Below, piece after piece: positions 17,324-27,121 of a stretch of DNA of 64,000 bases. The DNA lies in contig NZ_LT599032.1 of the NCBI RefSeq assembly GCF_900079725.1, forward strand, positions 1,015,656-1,079,655, written 5' to 3'. Source of the stretch: an uncultured Dysgonomonas sp. GTDB lineage: Bacteria; Bacteroidota; Bacteroidia; Bacteroidales; Dysgonomonadaceae. How positions within the stretch are numbered: the first letter of the stretch is position 1; each line of letters starts with the position of its first letter. Made by a program: the position numbers and the translations under genes. The notes beneath the pieces are model-generated. The model saw only the letters and a program-made list of their open reading frames with translations, was not told where the DNA came from and did not search any database.

Positions 17324-18714
17324 GTACGAAACATACCAAGGCGGCAGACCGCTTTATTGCCAATAAAGAGCAGGAAACATGGCATAATGAAACCCTTTGG
17401 ATGGTGCGGGAGAAACGTGACCGTATGGCAATGGCTATCCCCGAATGGGAACACTTACGTGAACTGGCAGCAAAGGTGAAGATGCATACCATTACCCATC
17501 TCGACCAGTATCTCGAAAAATTTGTCAGTAATGCCGAATCCAACGGTGTTATAATCCATTGGGCAAAAGATGCAACGGAACATAATGAGATCGTATACAG
17601 TATTCTCTCGGAACATAATGCGAAGAAGTTGGTAAAAAGTAAATCGATGCTTACCGAAGAATGTCACCTGAACCCATACCTGATAGACCGAGGTATCGAT
17701 GTGGTAGAGAGTGATTTGGGTGAGCGCATTCTCCAACTGATGAACGAGCCACCGAGCCACATTGTAATGCCTGCTATTCACCTGAAGCGACAGGAAGTAG
17801 GCAAGCTATTCGAAGATAAGCTGCATACCGAAAAAGATAATAGTGATCCGACATACCTTACCCGTGCTGCCCGCCAGCATTTGCGCAACGAATTTCTGAC
17901 AGCCGATGCAAGTATGACAGGGGCTAACTTCGGCGTGGCGGAGACCGGTGACGTAGTAGTCTGCACCAACGAAGGGAATGCGGATATGGGTACGTCGCTA
18001 CCCAAAGTACACATCGTATCGATGGGAATAGAGAAGATTATACCCGACCACCGTGCCTTGAGTGTATACACCCGTCTGCTCGCGCGTTCGGCCACGGGGC
18101 AGCCCGTAACTACTTATACTTCCCACTTCCGCAAGCCGCGTAAAGGCTGTGAAATGCATATCATACTGGTCGATAACGGACGAAGTGAAATACTCGGAAA
18201 TAAAGAACACATACAAACATTGAAATGTATCCGTTGCGGAGCATGTATGAACACATGTCCTGTATACAGGAGAAGCGGAGGATATTCATATACTTACTTC
18301 ATACCGGGGCCTATCGGTATTAATCTGGGAATGCTGAAATCGCCGGAAGAATACGCTGATAATGTTTCGGCCTGTTCGCTGTGCTATTCGTGCAACAATG
18401 TTTGTCCGGTAAAAATAGATCTGGCAGATCAGATATACCGTTGGCGACAGAATCTAGATTCGTTTCACAAGGCGGATAAAATGAAGAAAATGATGTCGTG
18501 GGGCATGAAATTCCTGTTCACGCATCCGGCTTTATACAAAACAGGGCTGAAATTTGCACCGGTTGTAAATCACCTGCCACGATTTATGCTATATAATGGA
18601 TTAAACGATTGGGGTAAAGGACGAGAACTGCCACAATTCGCCAGTGAATCGTTTACCGAGATGTGGAAAAAGGGAAAAGTACAAACGAATAAAGCAGGAA
18701 GCGATGAACAGTAA
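17320..18714 (+). CDS. lutB: L-lactate oxidation iron-sulfur protein LutB (YkgF)
   Basis: 464 residues. An N-terminal LUD domain (about 70-290) is followed by two 4Fe-4S cysteine clusters, CIRCGACMNTCPVYRR and CSLCYSCNNVCPVKI, in the C-terminal third, as in LutB. It carries electrons in the oxidation of L-lactate to pyruvate at the membrane. Overlaps lutA by 4 bp and lutC by 11 bp. Confidence 0.94.
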   Translation: MSTKHTKAADRFIANKEQETWHNETLWMVREKRDRMAMAIPEWEHLRELAAKVKMHTITHLDQYLEKFVSNAESNGVIIHWAKDATEHNEIVYSILSEHNAKKLVKSKSMLTEECHLNPYLIDRGIDVVESDLGERILQLMNEPPSHIVMPAIHLKRQEVGKLFEDKLHTEKDNSDPTYLTRAARQHLRNEFLTADASMTGANFGVAETGDVVVCTNEGNADMGTSLPKVHIVSMGIEKIIPDHRALSVYTRLLARSATGQPVTTYTSHFRKPRKGCEMHIILVDNGRSEILGNKEHIQTLKCIRCGACMNTCPVYRRSGGYSYTYFIPGPIGINLGMLKSPEEYADNVSACSLCYSCNNVCPVKIDLADQIYRWRQNLDSFHKADKMKKMMSWGMKFLFTHPALYKTGLKFAPVVNHLPRFMLYNGLNDWGKGRELPQFASESFTEMWKKGKVQTNKAGSDEQ

Positions 18715-19282
18715 AAATGATATATTAGGCAATATAAGGCAACATATAACCGACAGATATGAGATGCCCGATATAGATATAGAAGGAATACAATATCCTG
18801 ATAAAATAGCCCAATTTATAGAAATAAGTAAGGCTGTCGGAGGAGATGCCATTATCCTGAATGATGATGAAGATATAAATAAAGTTATCCGCTCTCTGTA
18901 TGCGGACGCTAAAGTGATAGCCTCCAACTTACCGGATATAACCATTGCAACCGTTAATCCTGATAATGCGGCGAACCCGCACGAACTGAATGGAATAGAC
19001 CTGGCTATAATAGAGGGTGAAGTAGGCGTTGCCGAAAACGGATGTATCTGGATTCCGCAAAATGTAAAGGAGAAAGTAGTATATTTTATTTCAGAATATC
19101 TGGTTATCGTACTCGACAGGAGGTCTGTGGTAAATAATATGCATGAAGCCTATGATAAACTAACCTTTAATGACTATGGCTTCGGTGTATTTATTTCCGG
19201 CCCATCTAAAACGGCTGACATAGAACAGTCGCTGGTAGTAGGGGCACATGGTGCAAAAGGAGTGACCGTGATATTGAAGTAG
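18704..19282 (+). CDS. lutC: L-lactate oxidation complex subunit LutC (YkgG)
   Basis: 192 residues with a LUD domain (LAIIEGEVGVAENGCIWI and FISGPSKTADIEQSLVVGAHG), the hallmark of LutC/YkgG. The ATG at 18704, inside the lutB 3' end and preceded by AGGAAG, is chosen; a longer frame opens 20 codons earlier with an unlikely basic N-terminus. Third gene of lutABC. Confidence 0.93.
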   Translation: MNSKNDILGNIRQHITDRYEMPDIDIEGIQYPDKIAQFIEISKAVGGDAIILNDDEDINKVIRSLYADAKVIASNLPDITIATVNPDNAANPHELNGIDLAIIEGEVGVAENGCIWIPQNVKEKVVYFISEYLVIVLDRRSVVNNMHEAYDKLTFNDYGFGVFISGPSKTADIEQSLVVGAHGAKGVTVILK

Positions 19283-19292
19283 AAAAAAAATA

Positions 19293-19319
19293 TAGGGGCG
19301 AAAAAATTTTCACCCCTAC
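19293..19319 (+). terminator. Hairpin after lutC
   Basis: TAGGGG-GAAAA / TTTTC-CCCCTA imperfect stem 10 bp after the lutC stop; no strong T run on the plus strand. Confidence 0.55.
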
Positions 19320-19343
19320 TCTATTCGATATAAATCCTTAAAA

Positions 19344-19378
19344 TGCCTAAAGCGTCAAACTTTGCTTACAGGCGCTTT
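19344..19378 (-). terminator. Terminator of the double-META gene
   Basis: On the minus strand GCCTGTAAGC pairs with GCTTTAGGC and is followed by ATTTT; 23 bp downstream of the stop. Confidence 0.6.
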
Positions 19379-19401
19379 TATATTAGATAAGACAGAAAAA
19401 A

Positions 19402-20217
19402 TTATTCTGTTGCTCCTTTTACAAATTCAAGTACAACATTTCCTTCTTTGAAGAATGTCAGTTTATCGCCATTCAATCCGGCTTGCAGTGGACTGGCAAG
19501 AAGTCCTGTAAATAAACCTTCTCCTTTCAGACTCGGACAAGCCATCTTTGTAGACATCACAGGGCCAAAAGTCACTGTATTTTCCTGTAATGTATATGAT
19601 GTGCGATATGTATTACAGCCTCCATTACCGAATGCTTTTCCATCTGTGGTGAATTCCAGCGTAGGAGTTTTTCCTGTAAACAATGTAGCCATATCGCCAC
19701 CGGCTATAGACGTAAGGGTCCACGCTCCGGTTAAGTTTTCTGCATTTACAATATCCGTAGCAGCTGCTATTTTAGGAGCTTCGCCTTTTTCGAACTGTAG
19801 TATCACTGTCTTATCTTCAGACAAAGTCAGTAACCCTTCTTTGTCTAACGACAAGATGAGGTTAGGAGTAGAAAGGGCTGTGAAGAACTGGGGCTCTTTA
19901 TTTGCTTGTACACACATCATCATTGTTGCTGCCAGATTAGGTGCAGAAAATTCGTTCTTATCTGTCAGTGTAAAAGCTCCCGTAAATCCATTACATCCGC
20001 CATTACCGGAGACCAGATTCTTAGCGAAATCGAATTGCAGATAAGGCAATGTTCCTGCAAATGCCGTTTTAGCATCTTCACCTTTCAGAGTTTTAAGTGT
20101 CCAATAACCTTCCAGTTGGGTTTTATCAACCGGTTTTGCCGAATTGCAACTTTGTAAGCCGAATGTAAGTGTTATAATTGCGATTATAAGAACCGCCGGA
20201 TTTAAAATACGTTTCAT
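19402..20217 (-). CDS. Lipoprotein with two META (HslJ-like) domains
   Basis: 271 residues. Lipobox LQSCNS after a signal peptide, then two META domains in tandem: first about residues 35-145 with GNGGCNGFTG and second about 160-268 with GNGGCNTYRTSY; each also has the late MMCVQ or KMACPS motif. META proteins such as HslJ are linked to heat and drug tolerance but the molecular role is unknown. It starts 25 bp after the omega-amidase stop and is probably cotranscribed with it. Confidence 0.88.
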   Translation of the reverse strand: MKRILNPAVLIIAIITLTFGLQSCNSAKPVDKTQLEGYWTLKTLKGEDAKTAFAGTLPYLQFDFAKNLVSGNGGCNGFTGAFTLTDKNEFSAPNLAATMMMCVQANKEPQFFTALSTPNLILSLDKEGLLTLSEDKTVILQFEKGEAPKIAAATDIVNAENLTGAWTLTSIAGGDMATLFTGKTPTLEFTTDGKAFGNGGCNTYRTSYTLQENTVTFGPVMSTKMACPSLKGEGLFTGLLASPLQAGLNGDKLTFFKEGNVVLEFVKGATE

Positions 20218-20242
20218 AATTAATATTTTAATGATAATTCTA

Positions 20243-21028
20243 TTACTTTAATTCAAATCTGTCGCCATCTTTCCATACTGGAAATTTAGCCCTGAATTGC
20301 TCCAACTCCAATTTTGATAAACAAACTGTTTCGAGCTGACCGAGATTCAGACCGAGAGAGAGTATTTCATCCCCTTTGGCGTCAATAACCTTTGAGCCGC
20401 CTTCGTGTATCAGTCCGTTACCATCCTTTCCTATCCGGTTTACCCCACATACATAAGCCATATTTTCAAGAGCACGGGCCGTTAACAAAGCGTTCCATAC
20501 TTTTGCCCGTGAAGCCGGCCAGTTGGCAGTATAAATAAGCAGGTCATACTCATTATCAACATTCCTGGCCCATACGGGAAACCGTAAGTCGTAACAAATA
20601 AGTAAACAGATATTGAAGCCTTTATGTTCAAAAATCAAACGTTTGCCTCCTGCCGAAAAAGACTGAGGCTCAGCTCCCATGCGGAAGAGATGGCGTTTAT
20701 CGTAATAGAATTCTTTATAAGGAGTAATGAAAAATCCCCGATTATAAAAATCAGTATTTTCTTTGGCTATATAACTACCACATACAGCAATGTCATATTT
20801 TGCAGCCCATTGTTTCAATAAGGTTATAGTATTACCGCTAACCGGCTCGGCCAGATTATGACTGTTCATGGAAAAGCCCGTAGTGCACATTTCGGGTAGA
20901 ATTACAACATCGGTTTTACCTTCGAGACCTGATACAACAGTATGTATATAATCGAGGTTCTTTTGTCTATTTTCCCATGCAATATCGTATTGCACAAGAC
21001 TAATCCTGAGCTTACAGTCTTGTAGCAT
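20243..21028 (-). CDS. Omega-amidase / nitrilase superfamily protein (YafV-like)
   Basis: 261 residues, carbon-nitrogen hydrolase fold with the Glu-Lys-Cys triad visible: E46 (LPEMCTTGF), K111 (DKRHLF) and C145 (LICYDLRFP). Members with this TTGFS signature are omega-amidases that hydrolyse alpha-ketoglutaramate or alpha-ketosuccinamate, a metabolite-repair role. First gene of a two-gene minus-strand unit with the META lipoprotein. Confidence 0.88.
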   Translation of the reverse strand: MLQDCKLRISLVQYDIAWENRQKNLDYIHTVVSGLEGKTDVVILPEMCTTGFSMNSHNLAEPVSGNTITLLKQWAAKYDIAVCGSYIAKENTDFYNRGFFITPYKEFYYDKRHLFRMGAEPQSFSAGGKRLIFEHKGFNICLLICYDLRFPVWARNVDNEYDLLIYTANWPASRAKVWNALLTARALENMAYVCGVNRIGKDGNGLIHEGGSKVIDAKGDEILSLGLNLGQLETVCLSKLELEQFRAKFPVWKDGDRFELK

Positions 21029-21041
21029 AATATGTTATCAA

Positions 21042-21119
21042 ATTAAAAGTGAAGAACGAAAAGTGAAAAATATATTAAATCTTAATTTTTCACTTTTAAT
21101 TTTTCGTTTTTCATTTTAA
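21042..21119. repeat. Long inverted repeat made of AAGTGAAAAA-type words
   Basis: Left arm 21042-21071 (words AAAAGTGAA, GAACGAAAAGTGAAAAA) pairs with right arm 21083-21119 (TTTTTCACTTTTAATTTTTCG, then TTTTTCATTTTAA). Sits at the 3' end of the acyltransferase gene, so it may terminate that transcript. Confidence 0.6.
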
Positions 21120-21656
21120 AGAAAAATATTGAGGGTGTTTTGCAACCACTCCTTTATAGCAGGCTTTAATTATTTCCAGATCGGCGTCCACATCTCCTGT
21201 AGGCATCAGGATCTTCTTAAAATCAGCCTCTTTCTTTCCATAATCGAGTGCTGCAACAACAATCGGTACATTAGCAGCCAAAGCAATGAAATAGAATCCT
21301 TTTTTCCATTCTGCATTCAGTTTCCGGGTAGCTTCGGGAGTTATAGCCAGTTGGAAATTTTCTCTCTTTGCATATATTTCCGACATCTGTTCAGTCAGTG
21401 AAGTTTTTCGCGAACGGTCTACAGGAATACCGCCAAGTCCTTTGAAAATAATATTCATAGGGAAAAAAAACCACTCTTTCTTGATCAGAAATGATGCTTT
21501 TCTGCCTAATGCGCTATAGACAGTCAATCCTAACGGTAAATCCCAATTACTTGTATGCGGTGCAACACAGATAACACATTTTTCAGGCAGATCGGTCTGC
21601 CCGGTTATTTTCCACCCTATAAGGCGGAGGATAAAATTACTGAAACTTTTCATCAA
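21111..21656 (-). CDS. 1-acyl-sn-glycerol-3-phosphate acyltransferase-like protein (PlsC family)
   Basis: 181 residues. HTSNWD gives the HX4D catalytic motif (near residue 33), GGIPVDRS is the acyl-acceptor binding motif and TPEATR the third block. It transfers an acyl chain to a phospholipid precursor at the membrane; at 181 residues it is of the short class, common in Bacteroidota. The start overlaps the stop of the 93-residue gene upstream by 4 bp (ATGA-type coupling). Confidence 0.85.
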   Translation of the reverse strand: MMKSFSNFILRLIGWKITGQTDLPEKCVICVAPHTSNWDLPLGLTVYSALGRKASFLIKKEWFFFPMNIIFKGLGGIPVDRSRKTSLTEQMSEIYAKRENFQLAITPEATRKLNAEWKKGFYFIALAANVPIVVAALDYGKKEADFKKILMPTGDVDADLEIIKACYKGVVAKHPQYFSLK

Positions 21657-21934
21657 CCCAGAGCTGCTATTTCTTTGGCAATCGTATTTGTTTGTTCCTG
21701 GATATCAACTCTTAATTTTTTATAATAAGACTTAACTCTGCCTTTCACATCCTTGCCTTCATTTACATTCACACGCTTCAGCAATTCGTTTTGGACTTCT
21801 ACTATATGGGTAATGACTTTGTCGGCTGCTTCTTTGTCCGCATCGACTACGAATATCTTATAAAACAGACAGTCTACATACAGTAATTCCATCGTTGCAA
21901 TTATACTTTTTTTTAGTTTTCGTCTGCTACTCAT
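21653..21934 (-). CDS. Conserved-looking 93-residue helical protein, unknown function
   Basis: 93 residues with no signal or membrane segment; a run of charged helices (about residues 30-90) such as ADKVITHIVEVQNELLKRV. Stop overlaps the acyltransferase start, so the two are translationally coupled. Family not recognised. Confidence 0.65.
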   Translation of the reverse strand: MSSRRKLKKSIIATMELLYVDCLFYKIFVVDADKEAADKVITHIVEVQNELLKRVNVNEGKDVKGRVKSYYKKLRVDIQEQTNTIAKEIAALG

Positions 21935-21967
21935 AAGAAAATATTTTTTATACGTTTATATCTTTAT

Positions 21968-21975
21968 TATCTTTG
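21968..21975 (+). promoter_or_regulatory. Candidate -7 box for glycogen synthase
   Basis: TATCTTTG, 300 bp before the start codon, giving a long leader with two palindromes if used. Confidence 0.35.
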
Positions 21976-22059
21976 TGCTCCTTTGAATCAAAGAGGTATT
22001 TATGCCTTGTCTCCAAATCATAAACAACAAGCGTTGTTGTGTTTAGATAAGCAATAAAT

Positions 22060-22072
22060 AGGCCTGAAACCT
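22060..22072 (+). repeat. Short palindrome family, copy 1 (degenerate)
   Basis: AGGCCTGAAACCT preceded by AATAAAT and followed by TAAAG; degenerate version of AGGTCTGNGACCT. Confidence 0.55.
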
Positions 22073-22253
22073 TAAAGTGCGGGGCAAAGGTACTAAAAAA
22101 GATACTCATAAACTTACGCATTAGGAATTAATAAGTATTAAATAAAATAAACCGTAAAGCAATACTGTATAACTAAGAGAAAGAGTGTATCTGATAATAT
22201 ATATTTCAATTTAGCTACATATTGTCTTTACTAAGTTTAACAAAGTAATAAAC

Positions 22254-22266
22254 GGGTCTGAGACCT
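22254..22266 (+). repeat. Short palindrome family, copy 2
   Basis: GGGTCTGAGACCT preceded by AATAAAC, ending 10 bp before the glycogen synthase start codon, where a hairpin could affect translation. Confidence 0.65.
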
Positions 22267-22276
22267 TTAATATAAT

Positions 22277-23929
22277 ATGGCAAAACAAAATAATAATCCG
22301 GATTATATCTTCGAAGCAAGTTGGGAGGTTTGTAACAAAGTAGGAGGAATATATACGGTATTATCTACCAGAGCCAAGTCGATGCAGGATGTATGCAAAG
22401 ACAGGGTTGTATTTATAGGTCCGGATGTGTGGACAGAGAAAGAAAGTCCATGGTTTAAAGAAGATAAAACTCTTCTGGCAGACTGGAAAAAAACAGCAAT
22501 AAAACAAGACAGATTAAATATCCGGATAGGCCGCTGGGATGTTCCGGGGCAACCTATTGTGGTGCTGGTCAATTTCAATCAGTTTTTCCCTGCAAAAGAT
22601 GCGATATACGGCGATATGTGGCATAAGTTCGGTGTAGATTCGCTGAATGCTTACGGCGACTATGACGAATCATGTATGTTTGCATATGCTTCGGGTGCGG
22701 TTATCGAAAGTTTTTACAAATATCATAAACTTCAGGATAAAAATGTAGTTGCTCATTTCAACGAATGGATGTTAGGAATGGGCGCATTATACATAAAAGA
22801 CCGCCTGCCGAAAGTGGGGACGCTTTTTACCACACATGCCACATCTATCGGGCGTTCTATAGCCGGAAACGGTAAGCCTCTTTATAACTACCTGTCGGCT
22901 TACGATAGCGACCAGATGGCACGCGAACTGAACATGGAAGCAAAGCACTCAATAGAAAAGGCAGCTGCGCAGCATGTAGATTGTTTTACCACTGTGAGCG
23001 ATATCACCGCCCGGGAATGCCGCCAGTTACTTCACCGCGATCCTATAGTAACACCTAACGGATTCGAAAAAGACTTTATCCCCGTAGGACAGGAACACGA
23101 AGAAAAACGCCTGACAGCCCGCAAAAAGCTTATCAATGTAGCTGAGAAATTATTAGGATACGATATACAGGAAGATGCTCTGCTGGTTGCTACCAGCGGG
23201 CGTTATGAGTATCGCAACAAAGGTATAGATGTATTTATCGACGCCATGCACCGGCTGGAGCAGATAAAACAGCTCGAAAAAGATGTGATCGCATTCATCA
23301 TGGTGCCGGCGTGGATTAGCGGGCCCCGTGCCGATCTGCAAGACAGGTTAAAATTGAGAAAGACTCCGAGTACATCTCTCAGTCATCCGCACATCACCCA
23401 TTGGCTTCGTAATATGAATCACGATTCGGTACTGAACCAGATCAACTATCTGAAAATGGGAAACAAGACCGAAGACCGGGTGAAAATTATTTTTGTACCA
23501 TCCTATCTTAACGGGAATGACGGTATTTTCAATATGCCGTATTACGATCTGCTTATAGGACTGGATGTCACCGTATTCCCTTCCTACTACGAGCCTTGGG
23601 GCTATACACCACACGAGAGTATTGCGTTCTCCGTACCTACCATTACGACATCTTTAGCCGGATTCGGACTCTGGATGCGTAAAATGGGTGATGAAAAAGG
23701 AATGGACGACGGAGCCGAGGTTATAACCCGCGACGATTATAATTTTATAGAAGTATCGGAAGATATCTGCAACCGGGTATTCGAAATGACGACAAAAAGT
23801 AATGAGCAGGAGAGAATCTTGCGTCAGGCGGCATTAGATAGGGCAGATATGGCCGATTGGGCACATTTCTACCAATACTACGAGGACGCCTATCGCATTG
23901 CTCTAGCCGAAGCGGCCAGCCGTACCTGA
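22277..23929 (+). CDS. Glycogen synthase, GT3 (eukaryote-like) family
   Basis: 550 residues. The N-terminus FEASWEVCNKVGGIYTVLSTRA is the signature of the GT3 (GYS-like) glycogen synthases, which Bacteroidota use instead of ADP-glucose GT5 GlgA. Later blocks include TTHATSIGRS, VTPNGF, and near the C-terminus FPSYYEPWGYTPHES with the retaining-glycosyltransferase Glu pair. It extends alpha-1,4-glucan from a nucleotide sugar (UDP-glucose in known GT3 enzymes). The phosphorylase gene follows 264 bp downstream on the same strand. Confidence 0.93.
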   Translation: MAKQNNNPDYIFEASWEVCNKVGGIYTVLSTRAKSMQDVCKDRVVFIGPDVWTEKESPWFKEDKTLLADWKKTAIKQDRLNIRIGRWDVPGQPIVVLVNFNQFFPAKDAIYGDMWHKFGVDSLNAYGDYDESCMFAYASGAVIESFYKYHKLQDKNVVAHFNEWMLGMGALYIKDRLPKVGTLFTTHATSIGRSIAGNGKPLYNYLSAYDSDQMARELNMEAKHSIEKAAAQHVDCFTTVSDITARECRQLLHRDPIVTPNGFEKDFIPVGQEHEEKRLTARKKLINVAEKLLGYDIQEDALLVATSGRYEYRNKGIDVFIDAMHRLEQIKQLEKDVIAFIMVPAWISGPRADLQDRLKLRKTPSTSLSHPHITHWLRNMNHDSVLNQINYLKMGNKTEDRVKIIFVPSYLNGNDGIFNMPYYDLLIGLDVTVFPSYYEPWGYTPHESIAFSVPTITTSLAGFGLWMRKMGDEKGMDDGAEVITRDDYNFIEVSEDICNRVFEMTTKSNEQERILRQAALDRADMADWAHFYQYYEDAYRIALAEAASRT

Positions 23930-24011
23930 TTTTCTTATCTCATTGCAAACGTTTGCAATAAGCAGGGAAGACTTAAACAAAATATATAACAATAGAACGT
24001 TCCAAATTCAT

Positions 24012-24019
24012 TATATTTG
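24012..24019 (+). promoter_or_regulatory. Candidate -7 box for alpha-glucan phosphorylase
   Basis: TATATTTG, 174 bp before the start codon; the leader contains a palindrome copy at 24082-24094. Confidence 0.45.
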
Positions 24020-24081
24020 TAACTTCGAATAATAAACAAACCGCAAAATATATCCGTTATAAAAGGAACGAGGAAGGAATC

Positions 24082-24094
24082 TAGGTCACAGACC
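24082..24094 (-). repeat. Short palindrome family, copy 3
   Basis: Minus-strand AGGTCTGTGACCT preceded by AATAAAC; in the leader of the phosphorylase gene. Confidence 0.65.
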
Positions 24095-24193
24095 TGTTTA
24101 TTATTCACGGAAGCAGGAAACAAGAGTACGTTATAATTTGAAAACATATCATCAAATTCTATCAGTCACTTACATAGTTTAAATAATATATTT

Positions 24194-26779
24194 ATGAGAA
24201 TTAAAGCAAGTTATTCTAACACTCCCTCTTGGAGGAGTGCGTATACACAAGTGAATCTGCCGAAAGAATTATTGCCATTAGAGAAAGTGGCACGTAATCT
24301 ATGGTGGGTATGGAACAACGACGCAACAGACCTTTTCGCTGAATTTGATCCTGAACTTTGGAAAAAAAGCGAACACAATCCGGTTATCTTACTACAGAAA
24401 ATTTCTTACGAAAGAATTGACGAAATTCTTAAAGACTCTATCCTGATGGATAAAGTGAAAAAAGTGATTAAGAATTTCGAATCATATATAGCCGAAAAAT
24501 TTGATAAAGCAAAACCATCCGTTGCATATTTCAGTATGGAGTATGGTTTTTCGCATGTATTGAAAATTTACTCAGGAGGTCTTGGTGTATTGGCGGGCGA
24601 CTATCTGAAAGAAGCCAGTGATAGCCATGTAGACCTTACGGGCGTTGGATTCCTGTATCGTTATGGATATTTCACACAGTCTATTTCTCCTGACGGCCAG
24701 CAGGTAGCTAATTATGAGCCGCAGAACTTCGGCGAATTACCGCTCGATCCGGTATTGAACGAAGACGGAAACCAGATGATACTGGCTGTGCCGTACCCGG
24801 ATAGGGATATTTACGCAAATGTATGGAAAGTAAATGTAGGCCGCATCAGCCTGTATTTGCTTGACACAGATATCGACCTGAACAGTGAATATGACCGTCC
24901 TATTACCCACCAGTTATATGGTGGCGACTGGGAGAACCGTCTGAAACAGGAATACCTGTTGGGTATCGGTGGTATTTTACTACTCAACAAACTGGGAATT
25001 AAAAAAGAAATTTATCATTGTAATGAAGGCCATGCCGCATTGATTAATGTTCAGCGTCTGCTTGACCTTATAGAAGGTGAAGGGCTTACATTCAATCAGG
25101 CATTGGAAGTTGTACGTGCTTCAGGTCTGTACACAGTGCATACTCCGGTTCCGGCAGGACACGACTATTTCGATGAAGGGCTCCTTGGAAAATATCTTGG
25201 TAGCTATCCGGCTCGTCTGGGTATCTCATGGCAGGATTTCGTAGACATGGGACGTGAGCATCCGGGAAGCGGGGAAAAATTCAGCATGAGTGTGTTTGCT
25301 CTAAACACCTGCCTTGAAGCCAATGGCGTAAGTTACCTGCATGGAATAGTTTCGCGTCATATGTTCCAGCCTGTATGGCCGGGGTATTTCCCCGAAGAAC
25401 TGCATGTAGGACATGTAACTAATGGTGTACATATGCCGACATGGACAGCGAAGGAAATGAAAGAACTATATGAGAGGACTTTCGATAAGAATTTCTATAA
25501 CGACCAGTCTAATCATGAAATATGGGATAATATATACAGTGTTCCCGATGCTGAAATATGGAAACTGCGCCTGGCAATGAAGAAGCGTTTGGTTTCTTAT
25601 GTTCAGGAGCAAATGAAGGAAGGATGGATAAAGAACCAGAAAGCGCCGTCTGCAATATTTAATATTGTGGATAAGATCAATCCGGATGCGTTACTTGTTG
25701 GTTTCGGCCGTCGTTTTGCGACATACAAGCGTGCCCATCTGTTATTTACTGATCTCGACCGTTTGTCGAAACTTGTAAATAACGAGAAATATCCGATACA
25801 GTTCCTGTATACAGGAAAGGCTCACCCTGCCGATGGAGCGGGACAAGGTTTGATCAAACAGATTGTTGAGATTTCGCGCCGTCCTGAATTTTTCGGAAAG
25901 ATCATTTTCCTTGAAAACTATGACATGCGTCTTGCCAAACGCCTTATATCAGGTGTTGATATCTGGTTGAATACACCGACACGCCCATTGGAGGCTTCCG
26001 GTACATCCGGTGAAAAAGCTGAAATGAACGGGGTGCTTAACTTCTCTGTCCTTGACGGATGGTGGTATGAAGGCTATCGTAAAGATGCAGGCTGGAGCCT
26101 GACAGAAAAGCGCACTTATACCAATCAGGCATATCAGGACGAGTTGGACGCTTCGGAAATATACTCTATGTTCGAGAACGAGATACTTCCATTGTATTAT
26201 GCCCGCAATTCGAAAGGATATTCCCCTGAATGGATTCAGTATATCAAGAACTCTATCGCCAATATCGCTCCGGAATATACAACCAAGCGTATGATCGATG
26301 ATTATATCAAGAACTTCTATAAACCGGAAGAAAGCCGATCTAAACTAGTTACGGCAAACAACTATGCCAAGGCTAAGGAATTGGCGGCATGGAAAGAAGA
26401 CACTGCCGCTAACTGGGATAAATTCACCGTAGAACAATTGACATTCAACGGACAGGATTTAAAAGACGGAGCCGGACTTTCTTCTCCAAACCTTACCGAA
26501 GGTGAAAAGATGAAAGTAGAGGTAGTCCTTGACAAGAAAGATATGAAAGGTGATCTAGGAGTAGAATGTGTACTGACTGAATACGATACTGAGAAAAAGG
26601 TTGACAAATTCTTATCGGTACAGGAATTCAAATTGGTTAAGCAAGAAGGATCAAAACTGTATTTCGAGATGAATGCAGAAGCTAAAATACCGGGATTATG
26701 CAATTTCGCATACCGCGTGTTCCCTAAACATCCGGATATGGCTCACCGTATGGACTTTGCTTATGTACGTTGGATTTAA
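24194..26779 (+). CDS. glgP: Alpha-glucan phosphorylase (GT35)
   Basis: 861 residues. An N-terminal DUF3417-like segment ([14 protein letters not shown]) marks the short-loop alpha-glucan phosphorylase class. [37 protein letters not shown] and the PLP-lysine region [15 protein letters not shown] are present, plus a ~100-residue C-terminal extension. It releases glucose 1-phosphate from glycogen or maltodextrins. Most family members read SGMKAAMNG at the PLP loop, where this one has SGEKAEMNG; the Lys is kept. Terminator at 26825-26863. Confidence 0.93.
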   Translation: MRIKASYSNTPSWRSAYTQVNLPKELLPLEKVARNLWWVWNNDATDLFAEFDPELWKKSEHNPVILLQKISYERIDEILKDSILMDKVKKVIKNFESYIAEKFDKAKPSVAYFSMEYGFSHVLKIYSGGLGVLAGDYLKEASDSHVDLTGVGFLYRYGYFTQSISPDGQQVANYEPQNFGELPLDPVLNEDGNQMILAVPYPDRDIYANVWKVNVGRISLYLLDTDIDLNSEYDRPITHQLYGGDWENRLKQEYLLGIGGILLLNKLGIKKEIYHCNEGHAALINVQRLLDLIEGEGLTFNQALEVVRASGLYTVHTPVPAGHDYFDEGLLGKYLGSYPARLGISWQDFVDMGREHPGSGEKFSMSVFALNTCLEANGVSYLHGIVSRHMFQPVWPGYFPEELHVGHVTNGVHMPTWTAKEMKELYERTFDKNFYNDQSNHEIWDNIYSVPDAEIWKLRLAMKKRLVSYVQEQMKEGWIKNQKAPSAIFNIVDKINPDALLVGFGRRFATYKRAHLLFTDLDRLSKLVNNEKYPIQFLYTGKAHPADGAGQGLIKQIVEISRRPEFFGKIIFLENYDMRLAKRLISGVDIWLNTPTRPLEASGTSGEKAEMNGVLNFSVLDGWWYEGYRKDAGWSLTEKRTYTNQAYQDELDASEIYSMFENEILPLYYARNSKGYSPEWIQYIKNSIANIAPEYTTKRMIDDYIKNFYKPEESRSKLVTANNYAKAKELAAWKEDTAANWDKFTVEQLTFNGQDLKDGAGLSSPNLTEGEKMKVEVVLDKKDMKGDLGVECVLTEYDTEKKVDKFLSVQEFKLVKQEGSKLYFEMNAEAKIPGLCNFAYRVFPKHPDMAHRMDFAYVRWI

Positions 26780-26824
26780 TAGTCTTTAAAGCAAAATAAG
26801 AGAATAGCAATTCTCTATAAAATG

Positions 26825-26863
26825 AACCCTGAAAGTTATCAAACTTTCAGGGTTTGTTTTTTT
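26825..26863 (+). terminator. Terminator after glgP
   Basis: AACCCTGAAAGTT / AACTTTCAGGGTT hairpin followed by TTGTTTTTTT. Confidence 0.9.
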
Positions 26864-27121
26864 GATAAAAAGTTCGGGACACGTTTTTACTATCTCACAA
26901 GGAGTTCCAATAGAAACGGTCAGTAAGGGATGGGTATACTAATGTCAAAAACAACCTAAATCTACATCAAGATAACAAAAGAGAAAATCTGTTAAGATAT
27001 GGAAGTACTTTCCCATAAATTGGAATCATCCGAAAAGCAAATGATAAAACAAATCTAAGATAATGTAATATTTTTTGTGAATCATACGACTAACCTATAA
27101 AACGATTCAATATATTTAATT
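26864..27121. other. Spacer before the first ECF sigma gene
   Basis: AT-rich; no repeat, hairpin or small gene stands out. No good TAnnTTTG box was found within 150 bp of the sigma factor start. Confidence 0.5.

Larger units (their letters stand above)
21935..22276. other. Leader/spacer upstream of glycogen synthase
   Basis: Contains a -7 box at 21968-21975, a small ACAAC...GTTGT hairpin at about 22023-22040, and two copies of the short AGGTCTGNGACCT-type palindrome (22060-22072, 22254-22266). No believable gene. Confidence 0.6.

Noticed and set aside
23935..24147. 70-codon minus-strand frame between glycogen synthase and phosphorylase
   Set aside because: Overlaps the phosphorylase leader and palindrome; composition not coding-like.
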